From Paenibacillus ginsengarvi (lineage in GTDB: Bacteria; Bacillota; Bacilli; Paenibacillales; NBRC-103111): a DNA stretch of 64,000 nt. The DNA is taken from positions 62,001 to 126,000 of the forward strand of contig NZ_RBAH01000002.1 of the NCBI RefSeq assembly GCF_003626695.1. The letters run 5' to 3'. How positions within the stretch are numbered: the stretch's first letter is position 1; each line of letters opens with the position of its first letter. Positions 25,865-33,993 of the stretch are shown piece after piece. The translations under genes were made by a program, and so were the position numbers. The notes beneath the pieces were generated by a model, which saw nothing but the letters and a program-made list of their open reading frames with translations, was not told where the DNA came from and did not search any database.

Positions 25865-27259
25865 ATGCAGGATTATTCCAAGAGAGAACAAATCAGAACA
25901 CAGGTGCTCGTCCTTGGCGGCGGCGCCGGGGGAATTGGCGCGGCGATAGCGGCGGCGCGCGAAGGCGCAGAGACGATTCTGGTCGACCGGCAGGGCTTTG
26001 TAGGCGGAAATATGACGATAGGTTTGCCATTGCTAGCTTTTCTGGATGCTCAAGGCCGACAGGTGACAGGAGGCTTGCCCCAAGAGATTGTGGACCGGTT
26101 GATCGAATTGGACGCATCGTTCGGCCACCGGGAATGTCCCTTGCATAATTCCACGACCGTCATTGACCCGAACATCATGAAGATCGTGCTTTTCGAGAAA
26201 ATAAAAAAATATGGCGTTCGTCCTCTGCTCCATTGCGAGATTATTGGAACGACCGTCGAAAACGGCGAGCTGAAATCTGTTATTGTGAAGGGTAAGGGCA
26301 GAGAAATCGAACTGTTCGCCGACGTATTCGTCGATGCGACGGGCGATGGCGACGTTGCGTTTATGGCGGGAGCCGAATTTGAAAAAGGGCAGTACGCAAA
26401 CGGCGAAACGCAGCCTCCTACCTTGATGTTCACAGCCGGCGGCTTCGATCTGCAGCGATTCATGAATTTCCTGGAGGATCACCCGGAAGAGTTAAAGCAC
26501 GGCTCATCCATGAAAATACGTCCCGGATACACGGCGGAATTTTTACGGGCCAGCGAGAATCATGTGTTCGTCGGCTTAAAAAATACGATTTCCAAGCTGA
26601 GACAAGAAGGAAAATGCCCGATTGATCGCGATACGATTATTTATATCAATTTGCCGAGAGAAGGCTATATCGCTTTAAACTGCATTCGCATCCTGAACTT
26701 CGACGGCACCAAAATCGAGGAGCTGAGCCGGGGCGAGGTCGAGTCTCACCTGCAAATTCTCCCGCTCATTCAGATGCTGAAGGAGCATATCCCCGGCTTT
26801 GAGCATATTTATTTGTCCTCCATAGCGCCATTTTTGGGCATTCGGGAAACTCGCCGGATCAAAGGTTTGCAAATGATAGGCGAAGAGGCTGCTGTTCATG
26901 GAGTCATTCCCGAAGACACGATCGCGCTTGGATCTTATATTATCGATATCCACAGCGGTTCGGGCGATTCCACCATTATCAAATCGCTTGCCGGTCCTTA
27001 TGGAATCACGTACGGGGCGACGATTTCCAAAGACATCAAACGGCTCATGTTAAGCGGCCGGTGCATCAGTGTGGACCCGGTTGTGTTTGGTTCTTCCAGA
27101 GTGATGCCTACCTGTATGGCCGTAGGCGAAGGCGTGGGCATCGGAGCCGCTATAGCGGCGAAGCAAAATATAGCCCCCGAAGACGTGGATGTACAGGCGA
27201 TCAGACAAAAACTGCGGGAGCATGGGGCAATCCTCTCTTTAGACGAAACTGTAGATTAG
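25865..27259 (+). CDS. FAD-dependent oxidoreductase (FAD_oxidored family)
   Basis: The protein has 464 residues. The FAD-binding Rossmann motif VLVLGGGAGGIGAAIAAARE begins near residue 14, followed by VDRQGFVGGNMTIG, the conserved post-Rossmann turn of the FAD-dependent oxidoreductase family found in sugar-acid and fumarate-reductase-like enzymes. A C-terminal LSGRCISVDPVVFGSSRVMPTCMAVGEGVGIGAAIAA closes the FAD site. It probably oxidises an organic acid or sugar derivative. It is the first gene of an operon; the MBL gene starts 12 bp later. The partner electron acceptor is unknown. Confidence 0.88.
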   Translation: MQDYSKREQIRTQVLVLGGGAGGIGAAIAAAREGAETILVDRQGFVGGNMTIGLPLLAFLDAQGRQVTGGLPQEIVDRLIELDASFGHRECPLHNSTTVIDPNIMKIVLFEKIKKYGVRPLLHCEIIGTTVENGELKSVIVKGKGREIELFADVFVDATGDGDVAFMAGAEFEKGQYANGETQPPTLMFTAGGFDLQRFMNFLEDHPEELKHGSSMKIRPGYTAEFLRASENHVFVGLKNTISKLRQEGKCPIDRDTIIYINLPREGYIALNCIRILNFDGTKIEELSRGEVESHLQILPLIQMLKEHIPGFEHIYLSSIAPFLGIRETRRIKGLQMIGEEAAVHGVIPEDTIALGSYIIDIHSGSGDSTIIKSLAGPYGITYGATISKDIKRLMLSGRCISVDPVVFGSSRVMPTCMAVGEGVGIGAAIAAKQNIAPEDVDVQAIRQKLREHGAILSLDETVD

Positions 27260-27271
27260 GAGGATATCGTG

Positions 27272-28690
27272 ATGTACGAAGGGCAATTGACTTTTTTCGG
27301 CGGGGTGGGGAAGTCTGGAGGCGTACAGGTCCTATTCGGAAAAGGGAAGCAAGGTCTGCTGTTCGATTTTGGCGTAGAGCACAGCAGCTTGCTGTTCCCC
27401 AAACAGTTGACGCTGTATGAGCCGGTAGGAGCTACGCCCGGCAGGGAGCTGCGGCAATTTCTGCTGGGCGGAATGACGGCCCCGCTGCTTCAGCTGTACG
27501 ACCCGGAGTTGATCAAGGGGTTGGATACGCAGAAGGTGCGCCATGTTTGGGGCGACCGTGAATTTCCTGCTTACGAGCAGATTAGCCTGTTCATCGGACA
27601 TATGCACACGGACCATAACGCCGTTCTGCCTTATGCGAATCCGGATCTTCCCGTTTATTTGAACCATGATACCTATTCCTTATACCGGGGCATGGTAACG
27701 GGAGGCCACACTCCGGATACCGCAGCGCGTATTCAGGCTTGTGACGATCTAAGCGTTGTCGATTTCGGCGAATTTACGATGCAGATCATCGAGATGGACC
27801 ATAATGCGACGGGGGCGGCGGGTATTTTGATCGACGACGGCGTCCACACAATCGCCTATACGGGGGATTGGCGTCGTCACGGCAAACATCCGGAGAAAAT
27901 CGACCGGTTCATTCGGCTTTGCCGCGAGAAACGGGTGGACCTGCTGATCACGGAGGGTACGCGTCTTGCGGCCGATCCGTCCGCCGAGATTTCCCGTCAG
28001 ATGACGGAAGACGAACTGCTGTCCAGGTATTCCGATATGGTGAAAAAGTCGGAGGGACTCGTATACTTACAAATGTCGCCCCGCGATTTGGAACGCATGG
28101 CGAATATGATTGCCCTTGCAAACGAGAACGGGCGGAAAATCGTCATGGAGGCGTCCCACGCCCTTATTTGGCATGGCGCCAATCGTGAAGGGCTGCGTAT
28201 TTTGGAAGGGCATCCCGCACTTGGCGCAAATATCCGGGTTATCGACGCCACTGTGCCAAGCGGCATGTCCATGCCATACGAGACGATATCGCTAGAGGAA
28301 GTAGCCGCGTGTAAAAATCAGTACGTGTATTTTTTCAAGTTTCCCGATCTTGCCCATATGATTGAATTGGAAACGCTGGGAGATTGGCAAGGGCGCTCGC
28401 ATTTCATTCAGTCCGATTACAGCGTCAAGCTCGATCACCCGGATGTGATGAAATATTTGAAAACGTTCGGAATTACAGGTCATTCCTTATGCAACGGCGG
28501 ACACGCGCATCCCGAAGCGATCGCGGGTATGATCGAGGACATTGCGCCGAGGGCGGTCATTACGTTGCACAGCCGCCATCCGGGGTCGCAGCAAACAAGA
28601 GGGAGTTACGCGTATCATCCCGAAAAAGGAGAGACGGTGACGGTGTCGTCCATTCTTGCATCGGCCATCCAAGCCGGAAACCGATCCTAA
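27272..28690 (+). CDS. Beta-CASP-like metallo-beta-lactamase-fold hydrolase (RNase J-like)
   Basis: The protein has 472 residues; ATG at 27272 is eight bases after AGGAGG. The metal motif HMHTDH (110-115) is an HxHxDH box, with further ligands in MDHNATGAAG, YTGDWRRHG and the late TGHSLCNGGHAHPEAI and TLHSRHP. The opening FFGGVGKSGGVQVLF and the overall order match RNase J/beta-CASP proteins, which act on nucleic acids. Placement between an FAD oxidoreductase and a histidine phosphatase, in an operon sharing a promoter element with a solute-importer gene, suggests a small-molecule lactonase or esterase role instead. The fold is firm; the substrate is open. Confidence 0.85.
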   Translation: MYEGQLTFFGGVGKSGGVQVLFGKGKQGLLFDFGVEHSSLLFPKQLTLYEPVGATPGRELRQFLLGGMTAPLLQLYDPELIKGLDTQKVRHVWGDREFPAYEQISLFIGHMHTDHNAVLPYANPDLPVYLNHDTYSLYRGMVTGGHTPDTAARIQACDDLSVVDFGEFTMQIIEMDHNATGAAGILIDDGVHTIAYTGDWRRHGKHPEKIDRFIRLCREKRVDLLITEGTRLAADPSAEISRQMTEDELLSRYSDMVKKSEGLVYLQMSPRDLERMANMIALANENGRKIVMEASHALIWHGANREGLRILEGHPALGANIRVIDATVPSGMSMPYETISLEEVAACKNQYVYFFKFPDLAHMIELETLGDWQGRSHFIQSDYSVKLDHPDVMKYLKTFGITGHSLCNGGHAHPEAIAGMIEDIAPRAVITLHSRHPGSQQTRGSYAYHPEKGETVTVSSILASAIQAGNRS

Positions 28691-28743
28691 AGCCGACTTG
28701 AAGCAAAGGCATTCATAGTGAAAGTGGAAGGAGCCGACCTATT

Positions 28744-29328
28744 ATGGCAGTGATCACTTTTGTCAGACACGGTGTTACCAATCACAATATCGAAAAGCGG
28801 GCGCAAGGGCATACGCAAAACCCGCTGAACGAAGAGGGACGAGCGCAGGCACAGCTCGTTGCAAGGCGTCTCTCCGAAGAACAGTGGGACGTATTCCTCT
28901 CCAGCGACCTGAGAAGGGCACGGGAAACGGCGGACATCGTAGCTGCTGCGATCGGCAGGCCGGTTGATGAGTTCGATCCGCGGCTGCGCGAGATGGACCG
29001 AGGGAAGATCGCCGATACGACGGAAGAGGAACGGGTAGCGCGTTGGGGGAAAAACTGGAAACAGCTGGATATGGCCCAGGAAACCCATGAGTCCATGCGT
29101 GCGCGCGGAATCGGCTTTATTCAGGATATAGCTTCGCGTTATGCCGGTAAGAGGGTGCTTGTCGTCACTCACGGCTATTTCCTTGGGCAGACTTTGAAGG
29201 AATTGATGCAGGACGAGTCGACAGGCAGCGAATTGCGCAATACTTCCGTCACGACAATCGCCCATGACGGCGAGAAGTGGGGCTATTTGCTGTACGATTG
29301 CACCAAGCATTTACCGGATCATACATGA
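28744..29328 (+). CDS. Histidine phosphatase family protein (phosphoglycerate-mutase-like)
   Basis: The protein has 194 residues. The catalytic RHG is at 8-10 (FVRHGVTNHN), the second arginine in SSDLRRARETADI, the glutamate in LREMDRGKIAD, and the second histidine in VVTHGYFLGQTL near 144. These cytosolic enzymes remove phosphate via a phospho-histidine. It is the last gene of the FAD/MBL operon, with 53 bp before it and a terminator after it. The probable job is dephosphorylation of a sugar-phosphate intermediate; specificity cannot be read. Confidence 0.9.
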   Translation: MAVITFVRHGVTNHNIEKRAQGHTQNPLNEEGRAQAQLVARRLSEEQWDVFLSSDLRRARETADIVAAAIGRPVDEFDPRLREMDRGKIADTTEEERVARWGKNWKQLDMAQETHESMRARGIGFIQDIASRYAGKRVLVVTHGYFLGQTLKELMQDESTGSELRNTSVTTIAHDGEKWGYLLYDCTKHLPDHT

Positions 29329-29347
29329 CGGTGTTTCTAACAGCAGA

Positions 29348-29393
29348 AAGAGCCGGTTCTCATGCAGATTAGCAGGAGACCGGTTCTTTTTAC
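29348..29393 (+). terminator. Intrinsic terminator of the FAD/MBL/phosphatase operon
   Basis: AAGAGCCGGT-TCTC pairs with GAGACCGGTTCTT (one bulge, one G-T pair), followed by TTTT, 19 bases after the stop codon. Confidence 0.82.
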
Positions 29394-29417
29394 TTGGCTG
29401 CGTGGTTTAACGGGCCG

Positions 29418-30233
29418 CTATACCCGGTTCATCTCGCGGTATTTGGAAGGCCGCATCCCCATGCTTTTGGCAAATACAAGACTTAAATAAAAACCGTTCT
29501 CATAGCCGCATCGGTCGGCGATCTGATCCAGCGTCATGTCGGTATCCAGCAGCAGCTCGGCTGCTTTGCGGACGCGCAAGGACTTGACGAACTCCGACGG
29601 CGTGAGGCGGAACGCTTTGCGGAAACGGCGCGTAAACTGGACGGGGCTAAGGCCAAGCTGGCCGGAAAGGTCGTTCATGCCGAACGGGGCATAGGCATGG
29701 CGGTAGAGCCATTCCGTCGCCCGGTTCATCAACTCGTCTTCCGAAACGGGGAGATCCTCAAGCTGATCCTTCAGATCCCCGTCCTCCCAATCCTCGCACG
29801 CAAGCTGCCATAGATCGTTAAGCATCATCTGTTTGCGGTGGAAACTGCGGGCATCGCCGGCGAGATGAAGCTTGCGCATATAGGCGAGATTCGAAAAAAG
29901 CCGCTTGCCATCCGTCGGATGGGACTTTACGGTAGGCAGCGCCTGCTTCGACTCGAACGGTCCGCTTCCGGCGAAGTTGAAGCCGATATAATGAAGTCCA
30001 AGCGGTTGCACCATTTCACGATGAAACGTGCTGCCCGGCGGGCAAAAAATAAGCTCTCCGGCGCTTGCCTCACCGCTTTCCCCATCAATCCGGTAGCGGA
30101 ATTTCCCCATTTCAACGGCAAACAGGACCCACACCGGATACGTATCCGCCTGCATTTCAAATTGTTCTTTGCGTTCGAAATAAAAGTGATAATCCAACAG
30201 CAGCTGCCGGTCCCACAAGCAATGCGCGTCCAT
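29418..30233 (-). CDS. AraC-family regulator, candidate activator of the twin promoter elements
   Basis: The protein has 271 residues with an ATG preceded by GAGGAGGCGAG. The N-terminal cupin-like domain has GELIFCPPGSTFHREMVQPLGLHYIGF. The C-terminal domain has both helix-turn-helix motifs: MNDLSGQLGLSPVQFTRRFRKAF and LDQIADRCGYENGFYLSLVFAKSMGMRPSKYR. It is divergent from the binding-protein gene at 30460, with copy B of the conserved element directly in the gap. That makes it the best candidate to bind both copies and so tie the operons at 25865 and 30460 into one regulon. Confidence 0.92.
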   Translation of the reverse strand: MDAHCLWDRQLLLDYHFYFERKEQFEMQADTYPVWVLFAVEMGKFRYRIDGESGEASAGELIFCPPGSTFHREMVQPLGLHYIGFNFAGSGPFESKQALPTVKSHPTDGKRLFSNLAYMRKLHLAGDARSFHRKQMMLNDLWQLACEDWEDGDLKDQLEDLPVSEDELMNRATEWLYRHAYAPFGMNDLSGQLGLSPVQFTRRFRKAFRLTPSEFVKSLRVRKAAELLLDTDMTLDQIADRCGYENGFYLSLVFAKSMGMRPSKYREMNRV

Positions 30234-30253
30234 GTCGAAGCTCGCCTCCTCTG

Positions 30254-30328
30254 ATGAAATAAATTATATCACAAATGATAAAATACTGTATGTTAAAGAG
30301 ATTAACTTTTTGTTCTAATGAAATAAAA
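30254..30328 (+). promoter_or_regulatory. Shared promoter element, copy B (between AraC and binding-protein genes)
   Basis: ATGAAATAA-like repeats start at 30254, 30275 (ATGATAAAA) and 30318. AAATTATAT is at 30261-30269 and CTGTATGTT at 30286-30294. The spacing is 21 and 43 bp between repeats, identical to copy A at 25760-25834, although the intervening bases differ. The -10 box is TCTAAT (30314-30319), in the same register as TATAAT in copy A; the -35 region (TGTTAA) is poor. This indicates an activator-dependent promoter for the binding-protein operon with a leader of about 130 nt. Confidence 0.65.
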
Positions 30329-30459
30329 ATACGGTTTTACAATATCTTTACCGCCAGTTAACAGAAAAAGCAGCTTGAGTTGCTATACTTTAAATGCCAT
30401 TGGAGTGGTCATAGGGAGAAACTTTATTTCATCAACCGATCAAAGGGAGGCATTACGGA

Positions 30460-31773
30460 ATGATTAACAAGAAGATGACGCTGTTGCTGGGTATGTCGAT
30501 GATAGGGGCTGCGGTATTCGGCGGCTGCAGCAAGGACGGAACGGGCCAGAACGGGGATGGCGCCTCGAAGCCGGCATCCGCCAAGGCTGCGGATACGACT
30601 CCCGTTACACTCAAGTTTGCCGTCCATTTGCCGATCAACGAGGAGTTCAAGCAGCTGTATATCGAGCCGGTCACGAAGAAGTACCCGCATATTTCGTTCG
30701 AGTTTTTCGAGGCCAGCAACTTTAAGGCATACGACCAGCTCATCGCGTCCGGCGAAGTACCGGATCTCTACATCTCGTTTAACGGCAACATGCCGGGACT
30801 GAAGGAGCGGGCCATCAACATGGATATGAAGCCGCTGCTGCAAAGTCATCAAGTGGATTTGAAGCGGTTTGAGCAAAACTTTCTGGACGATATTCAGTAT
30901 GCCGTTACGGAGAAAGGCGAACTATACGGCTTGCCGATTGAAACGGCGTTTCACGCCTTGTATTACAACAAAGATATTTTCGATAAATTCGGCGCCCCTT
31001 ATCCGAAGGACGGCATGACGATGGAGGATGCTGTGGAGCTCGCCAAGAAAGTGACTCGGAACGAAAACGGCGTTCAGTACCGCGGCTGGGATTTCGGGAG
31101 TATCGTGAGAATGGCTCAGCCTCTCGGACTCGTCTATATCGATCCCAAGACAGAGAAAGCGGTAACCTCAAGCGAAAGCTGGAGACGCGTATTCGAGCTC
31201 GGGAAGCAGATTTATTCGATTCCCGGCAACGAACCGTCGAAAGATTCGAAGAAGAACGGATTAAACGGGTTTACGAAGGAACGGACGATTGCTATGCTGA
31301 ATGAAACGAGCAAATTCTCGCAGCTGAAAGAGGCGGAGAAGGACGGGTTCAAATGGGATGTCGTCCAGCATCCGTTTTATGCGGATAAGCCGAATATTTA
31401 CGGAAATTCGACCGTGTATATGATCGGAGCCGTTCCGACAACCAAACATATGGAGCAAGTGCTTCAGGTGATGGAGGTCCTGACATCCGATGAAGTGCAG
31501 ATGAACGTTTCCAAGTCCGGCCGCATCTCGCCGCTCAAGAACGAGGCCGTGAAGAAAGCGTTCGGCCAGGGGGATCCTTCCTTGCAAAATAAAAACGTTG
31601 CCGGCATTGTGAAGGGCAACCCGGTCAAATACCCAGTCTACTTGTACAGAGAAATTGCCGAGCCGCTGACCAATACCAAGTTTAACGATTACATGAACCG
31701 ATCGGACGATGTGCATACCATCTTGAGAGAATTGGATTATGAGATTAATCAGGCGGTCGCCACTCAGAAATAA
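30460..31773 (+). CDS. Extracellular solute-binding lipoprotein, orphan, AraC-regulated
   Basis: The protein has 437 residues; ATG follows AAAGGGAGG by nine bases. The signal peptide ends in lipobox VFGGC. Core family motifs are YYNKDIFDKFGAPYPKDGMTMEDAVELAKKVTRNENGVQYRGWDF and the C-terminal DVHTILRELDYEINQAVA. It is predicted to capture a carbohydrate-like ligand at the membrane surface. The next gene, 17 bp on, is a TIM-barrel isomerase, with which it shares the promoter. No permease or ATPase genes follow. Relative to the other four paralogues it has a longer gap between PKDGMT and the first hinge strand. Confidence 0.92.
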   Translation: MINKKMTLLLGMSMIGAAVFGGCSKDGTGQNGDGASKPASAKAADTTPVTLKFAVHLPINEEFKQLYIEPVTKKYPHISFEFFEASNFKAYDQLIASGEVPDLYISFNGNMPGLKERAINMDMKPLLQSHQVDLKRFEQNFLDDIQYAVTEKGELYGLPIETAFHALYYNKDIFDKFGAPYPKDGMTMEDAVELAKKVTRNENGVQYRGWDFGSIVRMAQPLGLVYIDPKTEKAVTSSESWRRVFELGKQIYSIPGNEPSKDSKKNGLNGFTKERTIAMLNETSKFSQLKEAEKDGFKWDVVQHPFYADKPNIYGNSTVYMIGAVPTTKHMEQVLQVMEVLTSDEVQMNVSKSGRISPLKNEAVKKAFGQGDPSLQNKNVAGIVKGNPVKYPVYLYREIAEPLTNTKFNDYMNRSDDVHTILRELDYEINQAVATQK

Positions 31774-31790
31774 TAGAGGAGGAAAAAACG

Positions 31791-32669
31791 ATGAGACTTT
31801 CAACGACGACAGGGACGTTCAGCCTGACTTTATCCGGGGGCTACACGCCGTATAAGGAGGCTATGAGAAGGCTGAAGGCAGTTGGCTATGATGTGCTGGA
31901 CATTAACTTTTGCCGGGCGCTGACGGGCCAAACCGATCTGGTCCGCGACAACTGGGAAGCGTTGATGCACGAGCTGCGGGAGGAAGCCGAACGGCTTGGC
32001 GTCGATTTTACCCAATCGCATCCCGTGTTTTTGCCTGGGCATGTAAATCGTCAGCCGCCCGAGAGGCTGGAGGTTTACAACGAAATGATGCGCAGGTCCA
32101 TCATTGCCAGCTCCATCCTCGGCGTAAAATGGGCGGTCGTTCACCCTCAGGAGGATCGAGAGACAACCGCATTGGACGTCGATGCCTGTATCAAGGACAA
32201 TGTGGAGCACTTCGCGCCGATCGTCGAGCTGGCTGTCAAGCATAATGTCGGGATCGCCTTTGAAAATATGATCGAAGGCGAGTCGTCCAAGCGGCGGTTT
32301 GCCAGCCACGCAGCCGAGCTTGTACAAATGATCGACATCTGGGGCGATGCCCGGGTAGGCGCATGCTGGGATTTCGGCCACGCCAATTTCCTGTACAAGG
32401 ATCAGCGCCCGGCACTGCGCACGCTCGGCAAACGACTGAAGGCGACTCATGTAAACGACAATTACGGCAAGTCGGATGAGCATATGTTTCCGTTTCACGG
32501 CAGCGTGGACTGGCATTCGATCATGCCGGTGCTTATCGAGATCGGTTACGAGGGCGATTTTACCTACGAAACGCACAAGGAATTTAACCGCTTGCCCGAA
32601 GCGCTCAAGGACCCTTTGGCGAAAATAGGGTACGACATCGGCTTGTATTGTCTAACGCTTGCGAAGTAG
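31791..32669 (+). CDS. Sugar phosphate isomerase/epimerase (xylose-isomerase-like TIM barrel)
   Basis: The protein has 292 residues starting at an ATG after GAGGAGG. The AP-endonuclease-2 TIM-barrel pattern is clear: KAVGYDVLDINF, VKWAVVHPQED, VGIAFENMIEG (metal-binding Glu), VGACWDFGHANF (Asp/His), LKATHVNDN and GYEGDFTYETHKE (late Glu). Members interconvert keto- and aldo-sugars or inosose-type compounds with a divalent metal. It ends the operon with the binding protein and has its own terminator. Isomerisation of the imported sugar is the natural reading. Confidence 0.9.
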   Translation: MRLSTTTGTFSLTLSGGYTPYKEAMRRLKAVGYDVLDINFCRALTGQTDLVRDNWEALMHELREEAERLGVDFTQSHPVFLPGHVNRQPPERLEVYNEMMRRSIIASSILGVKWAVVHPQEDRETTALDVDACIKDNVEHFAPIVELAVKHNVGIAFENMIEGESSKRRFASHAAELVQMIDIWGDARVGACWDFGHANFLYKDQRPALRTLGKRLKATHVNDNYGKSDEHMFPFHGSVDWHSIMPVLIEIGYEGDFTYETHKEFNRLPEALKDPLAKIGYDIGLYCLTLAK

Positions 32670-32714
32670 TAGAAAGCGCCTGGGATAGGGTAAGGAGAGA
32701 ATATGTACTCTTAG

Positions 32715-32738
32715 AAAGCCGCGTATATCGCGGTTTTT
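32715..32738 (+). terminator. Intrinsic terminator of the binding-protein/isomerase operon
   Basis: CCGCG and CGCGG with a TATAT loop, flanked by AAA and TTTTT, 46 bases after the stop codon. Confidence 0.75.
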
Positions 32739-32783
32739 CTCTTTTTCAGGCCCCGATTCCAGTAAAGTGAAGCTTTGAGTGCT

Positions 32784-33689
32784 CTAGTCGTGTTCCGGCA
32801 GCGATTTGCGATATTCGCCGGGAGACATGCCGCTATACTTTTTGAACGCCTTGGAGAAGGAAAACAAGTCCGGATATCCGACGGAAAGGGCGATCTCCGT
32901 CAATGTCCAGGAGCTTCGCGCGAGCATTTCCCGAGCCGCCGCCATCTTCAATTGCAGCACGTAGCTGCTCGGAGACGTTCCGTAAACCGAGCGAAATGTG
33001 CGGCTGAAATGGGCGCGGTCGACGCCTGCGAAGGAAGCTGCTTTTTCGATCGTTATGCCTTCGGCGTAATGCATCTCCAAATATTCGGCGCCCTTTTGCA
33101 GCCAGCTGTCTGTGCTTGCAGAGGCAGGTTTATCCGTTTTTGCCGCCGAATCGGCGAGAGCCCCGAAAACGTCGAACAAATGTGCAAGCTTGGTCAAATC
33201 CGACGCGTCGCGGCCTTTCGTTTGAACGAAACGGAAAAATGCGCCCAGCCGCAGCCGAACCTCCGGACGAACGACGTTTCGTGCATAGGGGACGTCGGGA
33301 CGAATATGCAGCCGTTCCAGAACGGGCAGCGCTTTTTTGCCGTCGAAGGCAATCCAGACCAGCTTCAGCGGCTTTTCTGAATCGGTGAAGTATTCGTGCA
33401 GGCAGTGCGGAAACAGGCAAAACATATCGTTACGGCTCAGAGGATAACTGACGCCGCCTTGGGTGTAGGTGCCTTCACCTTCGAGAACGAAGTGCAGACT
33501 ATAGTAAGGTGTCGTACGAGGACCAACGTGATAATGCGGTTTGGCTATGTTTTGCCCAAGCCTGATCGGCCATATGGCGTTCATCTTCTCGATCGCGGAA
33601 GGGGTGAAAAAGTATCGTTCCACATATTCGATAGGCTCATCTTGCAGCTCGACGGGTTCTTCCCGTATCGCGGCGTGTACCGGATGCAT
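32784..33689 (-). CDS. AraC-family regulator of the flavin-monooxygenase operon
   Basis: The protein has 301 residues; ATG at 33689 is six bases after AAGGGAGGG, whereas the longer open frame has no site. The sensor half contains SLHFVLEGEGTYTQGGVSYPLSRNDMFCLFPHCLHEYF, and the DNA-binding half has IEKAASFAGVDRAHFSRTFRSVYGTSPSSYV and LTEIALSVGYPDLFSFSKAFKKYSGMSPGEYR. It is closely related in layout to the AraC protein at 59967 (shared NDMFCL/NSMFCLIP and WIxFxGK motifs). It is divergent from the monooxygenase operon and probably its switch. Confidence 0.92.
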   Translation of the reverse strand: MHPVHAAIREEPVELQDEPIEYVERYFFTPSAIEKMNAIWPIRLGQNIAKPHYHVGPRTTPYYSLHFVLEGEGTYTQGGVSYPLSRNDMFCLFPHCLHEYFTDSEKPLKLVWIAFDGKKALPVLERLHIRPDVPYARNVVRPEVRLRLGAFFRFVQTKGRDASDLTKLAHLFDVFGALADSAAKTDKPASASTDSWLQKGAEYLEMHYAEGITIEKAASFAGVDRAHFSRTFRSVYGTSPSSYVLQLKMAAAREMLARSSWTLTEIALSVGYPDLFSFSKAFKKYSGMSPGEYRKSLPEHD

Positions 33690-33928
33690 GTCCATCCCTC
33701 CCTTGCAAGAAAGTATAAGGGACGAGGGGCTAAGAGGACAAGTCATGTTTTGTTGCTCCAAAAGATCACAAAATGACAAATCAAGATTGACACAATATGA
33801 TATGGACTCCTGCCGTGGCAACCTGTTATAGTCTATATATCCGATAAAACATAGTGAATTTGTTGGATTTAATCTGGCATCAAGGATGCCAACAACATCC
33901 GAATACCGAATGTCGACCATTCCAATGG

Positions 33929-33967
33929 GACATAGAACCGCCGAACCGGCGAGCCTATGTCTTTTTT
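33929..33967 (+). terminator. Leader terminator (possible attenuator) before the monooxygenase gene
   Basis: GACATAG (33929-33935) pairs with CTATGTC (33955-33961), with an inner GCCG/CGGC hairpin, and is followed by six T. It lies 27 bases before the monooxygenase start codon and well after the divergent AraC start, so the operon leader RNA would meet it first. A second hairpin, GGCATC/GATGCC, lies upstream near 33877-33891. This layout is typical of attenuation. No known riboswitch class was recognised. Confidence 0.6.
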
Positions 33968-33993
33968 GTATCCACTTTTACAGGAGGCTCAGT

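Noticed and set aside
33790..33900. Possible S-box (SAM) riboswitch ahead of the flavin monooxygenase gene
   Set aside because: GGCAACC is present, but the conserved kink-turn, core helices and closing stem of the S-box could not be found; only the terminator is supported.
33690..33920. N-terminal extension of the AraC gene to position 33920
   Set aside because: There is no ribosome site there, whereas AAGGGAGGG fits the ATG at 33689 and gives a normal family length.
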